DNA of 64,000 bases. Source: Serilophus lunatus (lineage: Eukaryota > Chordata > Aves > Passeriformes > Eurylaimidae). Location: positions 533,467 through 597,466 of the forward strand of contig VXBA01003720.1 in assembly GCA_013399895.1 (NCBI GenBank), given 5' to 3'. The notes under the pieces were generated by a model. That model was not told the DNA's origin, did not search any database, and was given only the letters and a program-made list of their open reading frames with translations. A program made the translations under genes and the position numbers. Numbering within the stretch: position 1 is the first letter of the stretch; every line of letters starts with the position of its first letter. Below, piece after piece: positions 23,401-34,900 of the stretch.

Positions 23401-26400
23401 CAAGGGAAATGGTAGCGTCACCATCCGTGGAAGTGTTCAAAAGGCGTGTGGATGTGGCACTTGAGGACATGGTTTAGTGGTGCCTATTGCGGTAGTGCTA
23501 GGTTGATAATTGGACTTGATAATCTTAGAGGTCTTTTTCAACCTGAATTATTCTATGATTCTATTATTAAAACTAGCTGCCAAGCTTTATTAAAGACAAG
23601 AACGTCTGTGGATCCACTTTTCTCTCCTGGGACTCCTACAGCCCTAATCATCCCCTGCCTGCTCTCCTCACCCACACGTATGTGTTCTCATAAATTTAGG
23701 CAGCCTGCTAGAGGAAGAACACAGAACACTGACTGCTTTGACCAAAGTTATCAGGAAAGATGAGAACAGGATCCAGAACTGGATTCAGTTCCTGGGTGCC
23801 TTAACCTCTCAACTGAACAGTCCACTGAGACTCAGCTTGACCACTGGTTTATCATATTAAAACATACTAACATGTTCTCCCAAAAACCAGCTACCCATGT
23901 CACAGTTAAAGAGCTAATGAACACCCTCTTTGAGAGGCACAAGAGTAAAACACTGCAGCTGAGTCCCCTCCATCACTAAGTGTTTCTGTCTCTGCAGGTT
24001 TTACCTGGGGAGGCAAATTTCACCAGGTTTTTCTTACATACATATATAAATACGTACATACTTGCTCACATGTATTTGCCAGTAGCTTTTCTCGGTAACT
24101 GGGACCCAGTGGATTGAGCCTTTGTAGAGAGAATGGTCTATCCCCCCCAGGATCAACTCACCGCCATTCTCGGTGTCATCTCCTCTGAAAGCAAAAGATA
24201 GGTTAAAATGATGAGATTACACTTAAAAAGAAAAACACAAATCACAAGCCTTTCTAAATTCAGATATAGGTGGCTGAAGGGGATTATTGCTGAATTATCA
24301 CTGTGTATGTCCCAAACAACATCCGAGAAGACTTACTATAGGCTGCCAACCTCAAAATAAACACTAGAGAAATTAGTGGAATTGAAGCTAGGTCTGGGCA
24401 AGGGAACATTTTCCTGAAATGTGACTACTTGGGTATAGGATGGCATTCCTGTCCATCTCCACGGGCCAGAAGGAAATTTCTGACAACAGACATGGAGAGA
24501 CTGAGCTGATGGCATTTCTTTTCTTAATGATTAGCTTAATAAGAATAAATCTCTGTCCAAAAAGTCATGGTCTTCCTCATAACATTTTTTTCTTTTCATG
24601 CCATATTTTTTCAGTGTCAAATTGAGAAAAACTCCAAGAAATGCTAAGAACCAAAAAAATCAGGGACATTATTTTCGAGAGTTGAAGTTTTATGCAGATG
24701 TATGTTTTTTTCTATCAACAATTAAATTATATTTGCTTCTTTTCTAGCAGTGTCATTTTAAAGACTGACCTTTTCAGATAGAAAGAGAAGACTGGCTCCT
24801 CTACCAGCTGCTGGTTCATGATGCTGTCAAACACAGGCAGAGCGTTGCCCACTGCTAGGGAGGGGTAGCCTAAGCCCAGCACACCATCAAATTGGGCAAA
24901 CACAAAAGTTGCTCCTGGCTCAAATACTGATTCACCAAAGTCCTGCCCCTTGATGGAGATGTTACTTATCTGTTTGGTTAAAAAAAAAAACAACACTCAC
25001 ACGTGTATATATATATATATAAAAAGTAATTACACCATCAAGTAGAAGAAATTAGCCACATTTCAGATGTATATCAATAGATTCATTCAGTTTATAAAGC
25101 CTGGATATCTTTGTGTGACTTACATCAATATAGCAGGTGTCCATGTGGTAGGTAGGCTGCACCGATTCCTTAGAATGCCTTAATTATGTGGCTGCTTGTT
25201 CATAAACCCAGAACAGACAAAGACCCAAGAAGACATGCAGAAATGAAAATAAAATCTCAGGAATTTGTCTTGGTAGCCCAAAATAGGAGCAGCACCCACT
25301 CCTCTCAGCACATGGCTTGGTGGGGCCTCACCCCGCCCTTGCCTAAATCAGGCAAGGTTTTCCAGTATTTGAACTGCCCTGAAAACAGCTGACCTGGAGG
25401 CTGACACCCATTTTAGGCGAACACTCACCTGCAGTGTTTCTTTGCCAGCAATGCCCAGAAGCTGTCCCGAGCCATACCGCAAAGAGAAGGCTTCCCCTCC
25501 GTGCTCATATGAATTCGACATGAAGGACTTAAATTTCTGGTGCACTCCTACACAAAAGAAATTACATTTTTGCACTGAAGGGAGGTTCCAGCAATGCACC
25601 TGCTCCCCACTGCAGAATCAGAGAAGCAGGAGAGACAGATTTTTTTGCTTCTCATAAGAGAAAATTCTTGATAGAAATCCTGCAGGAGCCTCGGTTCTCC
25701 TGCAGGCACACCAGTTTTTCTGTACCTGAAGAGTTTATTTTGCATTTTAAAGATAAATTAAAACAAAAGTGAGCATTTCCACCACTTTTGGTAGCTTCCC
25801 AGGTCTATTTTCATGCCTTTTATGTCAGCCACCTCGTGGTGCCTGCCCAGCTTGGCAGCTGCAGCTGGCACCTGCCTCGGCTGCGGGATGACACGAGAGG
25901 AGGACAGAGGAGAAAACCGGGAAGAGAGCAGCCTTAAGGGATGCTTCAAATCCTTCCCTTCCAAACCCCTGTTGCAGATAAGCTCCTCGGGAAAGGAGAA
26001 TTGGTAAGGTATCCAACACATGTGGAGCATAAGAGAGAATAATGTTTCTTACTGCACGCCTCGCTGATGCAATAAGCAGAAGGGACCCAAAAATTGGAGG
26101 AGCCGGTGTCAAACACGACGGTGAACCTCTGGGGCGGAGTGCCGACGTTCACAACTCCGTAGTACTGTGCCTGGGGGAGGAACAGCCCTGTCAGCCCCGA
26201 GCTGCCTCCAGCGAGCTATTCCTGGGGAAGAGGCATACTTGGGAGCATCACACAATGCTTTCTCAGGGGATTCCGTGCAATTTCATTTAAATGCAGATGC
26301 ACATCACAGGGAAGTGTGATGTGCAGATTTCACTCCAGCTGCATGCACGATGGTGAGGCATTTTTAAAGCCTTTTAAGCAAATATTCAGTTGGATTGCCT

Positions 26401-28585
26401 GTGGAGCCAGAAAACTCTTGCACTGGCTTCAGAGCTGGGAAAGTCACCCCCAGGATGAGGCTCGCACAGGACCACACAATCTCTCAGGCAGTTCCTTACT
26501 GATGTTAGTAAGAAATCAGTGTTGCAAAGTCAGCACAACTTGCCTCTGCTGGCTTCAGAGCGCTCTGACTCGTGGCATTAACAATGTCAATGTGGCTGTC
26601 CTTTTTCCTTTGTAATTAGCAGCTATTAGCAAATTAAAAAAAATATTGTGTTGCACAAACTGTTCCTGATGTACTGAACAAAGTTCATCCAGTGGATGAA
26701 GAAACCACTGACCATCCCTGGATACCAACTGAGACTGAAATAATCTGTGTACACGTGAATGCTGGAGTGCAGTGCTTATCCACATCCGTCTACAAGTGTT
26801 TAAGTGCTTCTATCTGGCCCTGGAAGAGCACTTCAGCATTAAGAGACTTATTTTTAGGAAGAGGCATTTCTGGAATTCTACCACAGATAGAAAAGCAATG
26901 GCTAGTGCCAAGCCTTGTGCAGCAATACAAATATTTAAATGTGTACTTCAAGTGCATTCTTGTTAATTAATACACTGAAGTTTCTGACCCCGCAGTTTAT
27001 GATCTGAATGAGATAACCTTGAAAAGGCAAGCAAGCATGCCATTTAAGACAATATCCAGTTATATAGCAGGATTTTAATCTCTCCTGTATTAAACAAACC
27101 TTTATCAGTGAATCTGTAAAGTGAGGCAACTCTAAGGAATTTTCATTAAAAGAAAAATGAAACAAACTAGTAACAACCACAAAACCCACAAACACATTGC
27201 AATAAAACCTCACACAAAACTGTTCCTGGTGCTAGCTGGATATGCTAGGGAAGGGGGTTTTGCTTTGTCATTTTGAGATTTATCCCTCTTTGAAATTAGC
27301 TTTAAAGCTGACTGAAATGTCTCAGTGTCCTCTATTCTTCACATACGTGTTTCTTTATGGCCCTCAAGTGCCCTCAAGGAAGTTCTTGCTGAATGAATCT
27401 GGCCTTCCCTTCCGTTCTGTTCCATGTTCAGATGCAGCCTTCACAACATTTCTGCAACTTAGTTTTCCTTTAGATAAACAAAACCTAAGAACCAAATAAA
27501 ATAGAAAACAGAGACCATTCAAATGGACAAAATACCAAACCCAGGAAAGACACCTCACAAAATGGTTGACTTGCTGGCTTGCCTGTCTGAGATCCAGCGA
27601 AAGTCATATGTTTCCATTTTAAGTTTAGATGGTAAATTCAGCCAGGTAAGTGCGAGGCCCAGGTCAGTCTACAGTATTTAATACACATTAAACTCCATAG
27701 ACAAAAAGGAGAAAAACAAAAAACTCTACTTAAATCTTTGTTATCACTGGCTTCATATGATCAAATAAATGAGATCTGGGGGACTTTTTTATAACACACA
27801 AACATCCAAGTTTGTGATAAATAGAATATGACTAAATGAAGGCATCAGATTCTCTTACGAAAATCACTAGTTCACCAAGACTGATAAAGGCAAACCTATT
27901 ATTTCTTTGGGGACCTAACCAAGTCCAATACAGATCTATACAAAAATAAAACTTGCCACAGAACTACCACTGCTAGTTTACATCAGCTTTTTACCCAGGT
28001 CCCAAGCTAACCTAGCTCTAGATATGTTTTATTTTGCAGACTACCAAACCGATTTTTTATGATCTAATATTTATACCATGGAGCAATGAGACACCTCAAG
28101 CTCTATAATTTCATTGAGAGATTAGATTTGAAGTGTCCTGGGAAAAAAAAATCTGCCTTCAGTAGAATGATGAGTCATAATGATTGCATTATGAAAACTG
28201 TACTTACATTCATGTAATCATACAGCCTCTCTGAAGCAGTTCCTACTGATAAAGCAATATCTGCAGGGAAGCAGTGCAGATACCTCCGGGCGAAAACATC
28301 AGGGTGGTGATTCCTCCAAAATTCCTCTAATTCTCCCTTTTCCTTCAGCTGTTTCTTGATAGATTTGAATCGAATCAGGGGGATTCTATGCAAATAAAAT
28401 AAACACACAAAAAATAACTAGTTCTTCCTTTTTTTAAAAAATGCTTGAGACCTCGGGTGGCAACAAGCACGGGTCCCCCTGGGGAGCCAGCTGAGACACG
28501 CGCCAGCGATGCCAGGCGCGTTTCCTTACCGTTCTATGGCCACGATGAATGGGATGTAAACCATGGCCAACAGTATCGCCCTCAT
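20416..28585 (-). CDS. Cathepsin E-like (nothepsin / cathepsin E-A-like) pepsin-family aspartic protease, complete
   Basis: Nine exons on the - strand: 28585-28530, 28385-28208, 26170-26053, 25547-25429, 24969-24770, 24184-24062, 23182-23038, 20786-20688 and 20595-20416. Together they give 1218 nt, 405 residues plus stop. Exon sizes 118, 119, 200, 123, 145 and 99 fit the pepsin gene layout. Residues 1-18 form a hydrophobic signal peptide; a propeptide follows (IPLIRFKSIKKQLKE). Catalytic Asp99 lies in VVFDTGSSNFWVP and Asp284 in AIVDSGTSLI; flap Tyr142 is in LRYGSGQ. Cys pairs 112/117, 275/279 and 318/355 fit the three family disulfides. Cys57 near the start of the mature chain is placed like the cysteine that dimerises cathepsin E. 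An N-glycosylation sequon is at Asn160. The product should be an acid-activated zymogen in the secretory or endosomal route. Closest by motif memory are cathepsin E and the bird 'cathepsin E-A-like' / fish nothepsin group; which of these needs a search. Confidence 0.88.
23290..23570 (+). mobile_element. CR1 LINE 3' end inside a protease intron
   Basis: Runs from GTGACAGGTCAAGAGGCCTG through TTAGGAAAAACTTCTTCAC, AACAGGCTGCCAAGGGAAATGG and ATAATCTTAGAGGTCTTTTT to the terminal TTCTATGATTCTATTATT, the diagnostic CR1 3' repeat. It lies between protease exons 6 and 7, antisense to that gene. Fairly well preserved. Confidence 0.93.
25005..25021. repeat. (TA)n microsatellite
   Basis: About eight TA units just upstream, in transcript sense, of the acceptor of protease exon 5 (acceptor at 24971-24970), separated from it by a T10 run on the - strand. 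Likely polymorphic. Confidence 0.8.
26298..26325. repeat. Perfect 10-bp inverted repeat, 8-base loop
   Basis: TGCACATCAC (26298-26307) and GTGATGTGCA (26316-26325) are exact reverse complements. They sit in intron 2 of the protease gene, about 130 bp upstream of exon 3 in transcript sense. No flanking duplication or known repeat was recognised. Confidence 0.7.
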
Positions 28586-28631
28586 GGCTCCAAGTGGTTC
28601 AGAGTCTAATGACACTCCTTTGCTCAGAAGT

Positions 28632-28643
28632 CCCTTTTTTATG
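28632..28643 (-). promoter_or_regulatory. TATA-like element of the aspartic protease gene
   Basis: On the - strand CATAAAAAAGGG lies 47-58 bases upstream of the proposed ATG (28585-28583). A start site 25-30 bases downstream would give a 5' UTR of about 20-30 bases, usual for pepsin-family genes. Position and sequence are visible; function is inferred. Confidence 0.4.
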
Positions 28644-28649
28644 GCCTGT

Positions 28650-31600
28650 TGTCAGCAGAGGGCTATTTGCCAGGTCAATCAATTGCAGGAGGTCAGTGCT
28701 TTGGCAGAAAACAGATTCATCTGCTCTCAGACTAACTGCTGGATTGTGCAAATAGTGGTGTCCAGTGCAGCTACTCAGACACCGATAATCAGGGTACAGT
28801 CTAGACCAAACAGGCATTTTAATAACAATCCTTAGTGTCTTTTACATAAATATAATACATGGGGTGAGCTTGGCTCCTGCTAGTATGGGAAAGGGGAAGC
28901 AGTCCAAGGACTTTCTCCTTTTCAAGCTTGCTTTAGTGAGAAGTCCCTCAGAAGTGTTCAGCGCAGATAAAGAGGACATAACATGGAACCATTCCCCTTC
29001 TGCATGGAGACATTTCAGCAGGGCTGAGCAGACAGCCGTTTGATGGGTTTGTGACAAGACACACCCTAACAGCTGATGTTTAATTCCCTATTTGTGGGAG
29101 AACTCCACTCTAAACAAAAATATGATTGCCACTTCAGAAAACGGGCCTTCAAAGTAAAAAACACAACAGCCTGCAACATACAGTAATAAACAGCCAGTAG
29201 TTTTGCACACCTTTCAGCAAGACGTTTGGAAGGGTTCACTTGGATTTATTTTCCTAAGAGTTTCTTGAGGTTAGTGGCTCACACCCCTGCCTGACACTTG
29301 GGTGCAACTTAAGCCTTCAAATAGTGTCAAAAAGAGACTCTAATCTGGCAGAGTGCAACCTCAAACCCATTAGCTGCCAGGAAGGAAGCTCAGCACCAAG
29401 TCTGTAATTTACTGACTAGAGTTTTTGAATCTTTCCTCTGAGTAGAAAAGTGCAGTAAGTAACCACATACTGCAGCCTAACATCCATTAAAGCTAAATTT
29501 GAATTATCAGCCATTTTTGTTCAAAAGACTATGGTAGGATGCTGGAAAAAGACCAACAACTTTTTTTTCCCCTGCAGCACATCATTTATTTAAATTAAAC
29601 TGCTCACCATGCGAAGGTGAACTGGAACTAATTCTCCCAAAAGAGAGCAGATGTGCGACAGCATATTGCAAAGAATGAACATCGAGGACATGGAGGAGGC
29701 AGGAATCATCATCCACTCTAGCAACAATATTCCAGTCAAGAAAAACATCAGAAAAACCCAAATACATGGTGTTTGTGAGAAAAGGTGTTAATGCCTGTCA
29801 CAGACTTTTAAGAAATGCAAAGCAAACCATTATCATTATATGCTAGAGAAATTCTTCATTTTAGTCTCTTCCCTTTTTATATCAGACTGATTGAAGAGGG
29901 GCATGACAGCCTTAAAATCACAAAGTTTAGAGATCTATTAGTTCCCTGTATTTTGAAATACAGTTTGGTTTTTTCCAACATACTTCCAAAATTGTGAGGG
30001 CTAAAGAAACGCAGCAAAGGCTGAGCCTGGTGTCATCACATGTGCAGAGCTTTGGATCTGAAAAAGCACTAGCATCTCTGTTATATTTTGTTTCAAAAAA
30101 TAGTAGAATCTCAAAAATGCATGTCGTTTTCTATTTTACTATGATTTGATATTTGTTTTCCCCATTATCTAGCTCTGAGTAGTGTTCCTCATTTCTTCTG
30201 GACTCAGAGGTTTTACACAAGTTATCAGTGAACAATCACGTTTTCTGTCCCACAGTTATCCCAGCCACTGAGCTATAGGAGCTGAGTGCTGGAAACGAGA
30301 CTGCTGAGCAAAGATGTGGCCATTTGTGAACTTCCAGAAAGCAAAGGCATTTCTCAAGGAGCCTCCACCTGCCGCCTTAAGCACTGCAAGTAGATGTCGT
30401 GTCCCCGGGCAGGGCGGAGTTGCATTGACAAGTATAAGACAATGTCTGTGCTGAGCACCTTTATCACTTGAACTTTTCCTCAAATGCCATCAATGCTTCT
30501 GGAAGTCATTAATGTTCATGTTGCAGGGCATCATAGTAACTTTGAAGACATGAAGTGGCTTTCAAAACATTGCTTGGGTCTACTGATGGGACTGCCTTTG
30601 CCTTAGAGTATCCACTGAGTCCCTGATTCTCAGAAAGAATATGATTGTTCAGCTTGCCACAAATGTAGCCCTTTATTAATCCACACAAAAAGGTTATTCT
30701 TTCTCAAATTCTCTGCTCTCACAGTGTGTTCCAAGCAGATATTCATTTAGCTAACAGAGGTACAAAATACAGCAACGAAAGGTCATCATGACTTTTTTTT
30801 GATAAGCTGGAATAATGATTAAACTACAGTGCAGAGGATCCCTAAGAAATAGTTATCTGCAGCTTAAAAGTTCCATTACGTAGAAATAATTCAAGCAGAA
30901 AAAATATATCCCTATTTGTGTCTATAGACATAACATACATTGCAAAGTTATTTGTCTACATATGGATTACTGAGAAAAATATGCCTAAACTATATTTTAA
31001 TACATTCATACCTATGCTTTGATGTTGTTCTGATTAGCAGATTATCTGAAAAGATTTGTCTAAGGGACATGTTTTTGCCACAGATGTAAATTCATTAATA
31101 TTTATGCCAAATGCATTTGGCCCTCCACAACTGTAGCCGACAGTGCCTTAAGGGGATGGATCCTTGAATTTAGAAAGTGCCACAGCTGCTTAGAAATGAA
31201 AACAAATAAAACAACCTGCTGAATGGAAATATTTTCTTGAATGTTCAGATCACATTGCAGGGTTAACTGCTTGGAGAAATATGCCCTGCAAAATCCAGGA
31301 ATGATGCATTCCCCACAGTGGCTCTGACAGGGCATATGGTGTTAAAGCAGTAAAGAAGTGGTGAGTCAGAGATGCTCCTTCAGTGTGAACTGGCCTCTTG
31401 CTGCTGGAATGCCACGCACAGCACCAGCCTCTGTCACCAGAGAGGGAATTTTCAGCACTTTTCTTCCACAGCACCACCGCAGATGAATGCAACAGTATTG
31501 TTGTTCTCTGGGCTTGATACTCTGCCCAGCTTCTCCACTCAAAACCTATTTTATGGCACTTGGGTCTCAGCACTCATTGTTCTCCATCCTGCTGCGAATC

Positions 31601-32480
31601 TGGTTCCCAGATGCCCTCTCTGTTATTCTCCTCCTCCAGGGAAGTCCTTCATACATTTCGTATCATCACTGCTGCATGGCACAGCCACTCATCTTGCAGG
31701 GAAAAGGTTAGTAAACATCCTATAGCCTATATCCAGTTGATAGCTAAGACCTGCTTTACATTTGAAAAGAAGTGACAGTAGAGAGCTCTCTATCAGATTT
31801 GACCAGAGATCCAGAGGCCACCTTAACTCTTTGATACTGCCTTCTTCTCAATCTTCTATTTGCTCTGCCTTTTGTTTTTCCAAGAATGAATGGCTCTCAG
31901 CAGTCACAGATTTTGGTAGCACCGAATGCCCAGAAACCAAATGAAAAATATTCTCCCAAAATTATGGTAAGTGTGGAAAATTACAGCAATGAGCTGTAGA
32001 TAGCAAAGCAAAGAGCCAGGTGCTGCAAAGGCTATTTCACTTTAGAACACTGTCAGCTTTCACCTCAAAGTTCGTGGTACAGCCATGGCCCACAGACAGG
32101 TAGGTCAATCATAGAATGGTTTGGGATGGAAGGAATCTTAAAGATTGTGTAGTTCCAATCCCCCTACCATAGGCAAGGGCATATGAATCCCCAAGGAAGC
32201 TCGGAAGAGCAGCAGCTCAAGAAGTCAAACTATGAAGAGCTTCCTACTCATGGGAATGCTCCTCCCAGAAATCAGAGGTGCTCCCTCCAGACCTGAAGAG
32301 CAAAACAGGCCTTAATGAGAGAACAGTTTACACTGTCACCTAAGTTTTTAACATTGTGTTTATTTCATTTATTACAAGTGAGAATCTTGATGGAATTAAA
32401 TCCATAAGTTTCTTGACAGGTTTTGGTACAGACACGGAAACTGCAGTAGAACGGTTGGAAGGTGGATGGAGAACAGCCTT
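28650..32480. other. Intergenic interval between divergent protease and LRRC10 genes
   Basis: About 3.8 kb, AT-rich, with only short frames that match nothing I know. One antisense CR1 remnant lies at 32106-32185. No further exon, RNA gene or tandem repeat was recognised. Confidence 0.55.
32106..32185 (-). mobile_element. Short CR1 LINE 3' remnant, reverse orientation
   Basis: ATAGAATGGTTTGGGATGG, AAGGAATCTTAAAGATTG and AGTTCCAATCCCCCTACC follow the reverse complement of the CR1 3' end. About 80 bp remain, 1.1 kb upstream of the LRRC10 start. Confidence 0.82.
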
Positions 32481-32495
32481 GTCAGTTTGTAACAG

Positions 32496-33151
32496 CACTT
32501 GAAGTGGGGATTCAGTCAAGAAGTAAAACATAATTTAATGAAAAAGGCCCTACACAGTCAAGAGTGCCAGAGCCTATAGTAAATACCATTAAATTAGGAA
32601 CATAAATAGCAGAACAGCTCAAGATAGCAGTTTGCCAAGTATCTGTGTTAAAGCCTTAAGATAAGTACTGGGTGGCAAGTTACACTCCGAAATTATGTAT
32701 TTGGCACCTTGCAAAATACATCCCTGAAAGTGCCACTCGTCTGGAAAGTCAGTCAGATATTGACAAGTATTTTAAACAATTTGATTATATCTGGCATTTC
32801 TGCTGAAAGTTTCATGAAAGTTAAACATCTGAGTTTAAAAATTCCGTCTTCTGTGAAATTTACTTTACCAAGCCAACTGCCACTGCCCTTACTGGCTGCA
32901 TAGTAAGAGCAAGAGGAGAGGGCATTGTGGTGACTGTTTGGGGCAAAATCAGAGAATATTTACAGAGCACTTGAAGATGCAAGAAGGAATGTTCGGGGGG
33001 GCAAGTGGGAGTGTGGGTTGAGAGAGGGAGACCTGGGCTCTGAGTCACCCTGTCTATAGTCCCTGTCACCAAACACTCATTCAGTTATCTGAAACATTTC
33101 AGAGCCCTTGAGATTAATGACTGGAGCCATGTAAACAGAGCCTTATATTGG
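32496..33151 (+). promoter_or_regulatory. Putative LRRC10 promoter with cardiac-type motifs
   Basis: Motifs seen upstream of LRRC10: CACTTGAAGTG at 32496-32506 and CACTTGA at 32968-32974 (NKX2-5-type sites), AGGAATG at 32985-32991 (reverse of the M-CAT/TEAD core CATTCCT), and CCTTATATTGG at 33141-33151, which is CArG-like with one extra A/T base and could also act as a TATA-like box about 100 bases before the ATG. LRRC10 is known to be heart-restricted and controlled by NKX2-5 and SRF. Single motifs occur by chance; only the combination is suggestive. Confidence 0.4.
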
Positions 33152-33248
33152 GAAGACAGAGTTAGTGGCAGGCCAGTGCGCAGCAGGAGAAGACCAAGGC
33201 AGGCCCCTGTCCCTCGCAGCCCCAGTCATCCCAAAACAAAATCCCGGG

Positions 33249-34085
33249 ATGGGCAACAGTCTGAAAGCCATAGTTGCTTTTGTGCCCTTCAAGAAGTGCC
33301 AGAAGTACCTCCTAGAAGACCTGGAAGAGATGCCAGTGGATAAAATGGTAGATCTGAGTGGCAGACAGCTGAGGCGGTTGCCTGTGCACATTTGCTCTTT
33401 TAGGGAACTGGTTAAGCTGTACCTGAGCGACAACAACCTGAACCATCTGCCCCCTGAGCTGGAGCAGCTGCAAAACCTGCAGATCTTGGCATTGGACTTC
33501 AACAACTTCAAAGCCCTGCCCCTAGTCGTGTGCTCACTGAAGCAGCTGTGCATCCTCTACCTGGGCAACAACAAGCTCTGCAGCCTGCCCCTCGAGCTCC
33601 GGCTCCTGCAGAACCTCAAGACCCTGTGGATCGAGTCCAACTGCCTGCAGTATCTGCCCGAGGTGGTGTGTGAGCTCAGCCTGCTGAGGACCCTGCACGC
33701 CGGCTCCAACGCGCTGCGCACGCTCCCTCCCCAGCTGCAGTGCCTGCAGGAGCTACGCACCATCTGGCTGTCAGGCAACCTGCTGTCGGAGTTTCCCCCT
33801 GTGCTCCTGGACATGCCGTTTCTGGAGGTGATTGATGTGGATTGCAATTCCATCCGGTTCTTCCCCAGCCTAGCTCACCTCCCCGGCCTGAAGCTGGTGA
33901 TCTACGACCACAACCCCTGTAGGAATGCACCCAAAGTGGCTAAAGGGGTGCGCAGGGTGGGGAGGTGGTCAGAGGAGACCCCCGAGCCCCGCAAGCGGTC
34001 CGGGGCAGTGATAGATATCACGCTGGATGAGAAACCCTTGCTACCTCCTGCCATGAAGGCCGAGCTAGAGGCCGAGCCCTGCTGA
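33249..34085 (+). CDS. LRRC10: Leucine-rich repeat-containing protein 10, cardiac
   Basis: Intronless frame of 278 codons plus stop (human 277). The frame is open for 28 codons further to an ATG at 33165, but MGNSLKAIV at 33249 matches the family N-terminus and the earlier ATG lies very close to the expected transcription start, so 33249 was chosen. About seven leucine-rich repeats span residues 30-230, for example LVKLYLSDNNLNHLPPEL and LCILYLGNNKLCSLPLEL. The C-terminal block DHNPCRNAPKVAKGVRRVGRW is nearly invariant in LRRC10. The Gly-2 context could allow N-myristoylation (inference). LRRC10 binds actin and actinin at Z-lines and T-tubules and modulates L-type calcium channels in cardiomyocytes (family knowledge). 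Third-position GC is high compared with the AT-rich flanks. Confidence 0.96.
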   Translation: MGNSLKAIVAFVPFKKCQKYLLEDLEEMPVDKMVDLSGRQLRRLPVHICSFRELVKLYLSDNNLNHLPPELEQLQNLQILALDFNNFKALPLVVCSLKQLCILYLGNNKLCSLPLELRLLQNLKTLWIESNCLQYLPEVVCELSLLRTLHAGSNALRTLPPQLQCLQELRTIWLSGNLLSEFPPVLLDMPFLEVIDVDCNSIRFFPSLAHLPGLKLVIYDHNPCRNAPKVAKGVRRVGRWSEETPEPRKRSGAVIDITLDEKPLLPPAMKAELEAEPC

Positions 34086-34900
34086 TGCTCAACTTCCTGT
34101 TCTGGTGAAGGTGGCAGCACACTCACACCACTGCCTGACCCCTACCTCTCCCTTGCTTGTTCATGTCCAGGGACCACCACACCGCCTGCCTAATCTTCTG
34201 CAGCAGCTTAGAGCTATGCAACAGCGAAACTCTTGTACAGACACCCCCTTTTGCACAGCGCACGGCACTCTTCCAAGAGACTTCCCCCCTATCCCCCTCC
34301 TCCCTTAACAGGACCAGAGTTCGTGGTAGGGAAGACGACTTAGCTGAGCTGCTTTCCAGAGGTGGATTGCATGGAGCATGTATGGACTTGCTGCTCTTCA
34401 CCTGTGGGCTCACTCTTTTCACTTTCACCTTGCTGAGGTGTCCAAGCTCAGCTGGAAGCCACTGTTCAAGGTGACCACTGCTGAGTCACAGTTCTAAAGC
34501 AACCCACAGCATTTGTCTCAAATGGCTTATCTGAAACACAGCAACAGCTTGAAGTTTTCCCTGGCTGCCACGTGGGAAGCGTTAGTGGAGCCCTCGCTGC
34601 ACTATCAAGGGAAGGGCACATATGGGCCGGGAGTTCTCCTCTCACCACTGCTGCCTTCTTCCTGCAAAATTTGCAACAACTTGATTTTGTTACTGCCAAG
34701 CAGCGTTTCAGATGGTGAGGAAAGCTACAGGCTTTGCTGCTGCTTTTTGTTACCGACGACACTGCCTGCAAGGGCAGCTGTACGAGACAGGTTTTTGCAG
34801 GAGCAAAGAAAGAAATCAAAGCCTGACTAAAATGGAAAAACCATAGGAGGAGCTGCAAAGGTAAACCTGCATGAATAAAACGTGGGGCTGGGAGCCTGTC
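34086..34900 (+). other. LRRC10: LRRC10 3' UTR with candidate poly(A) signal
   Basis: Downstream of the stop, the first clear AATAAA is at 34874-34879 (ATGAATAAAACG); a second is at 35369-35374. The 3' UTR is therefore about 0.8 or 1.3 kb. The exact end cannot be decided from sequence. Confidence 0.45.

Noticed and set aside
24062..24070. Earlier donor CAT|GTGAGC for protease exon 6
   Set aside because: It breaks the phase with exon 7. The donor at 24061 (AA|GTATGT) restores the frame and gives the family segment YWQIHVSNIKIQG.
33165..33248. Upstream in-frame ATG extending LRRC10 by 28 residues
   Set aside because: The family N-terminus MGN is at 33249, the extension has no similarity I know, and the likely start site lies too near for the upstream ATG to be used.
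33143..33553. 136-codon frame antisense to LRRC10
   Set aside because: Shadow of the GC-rich LRRC10 coding frame; no family similarity.
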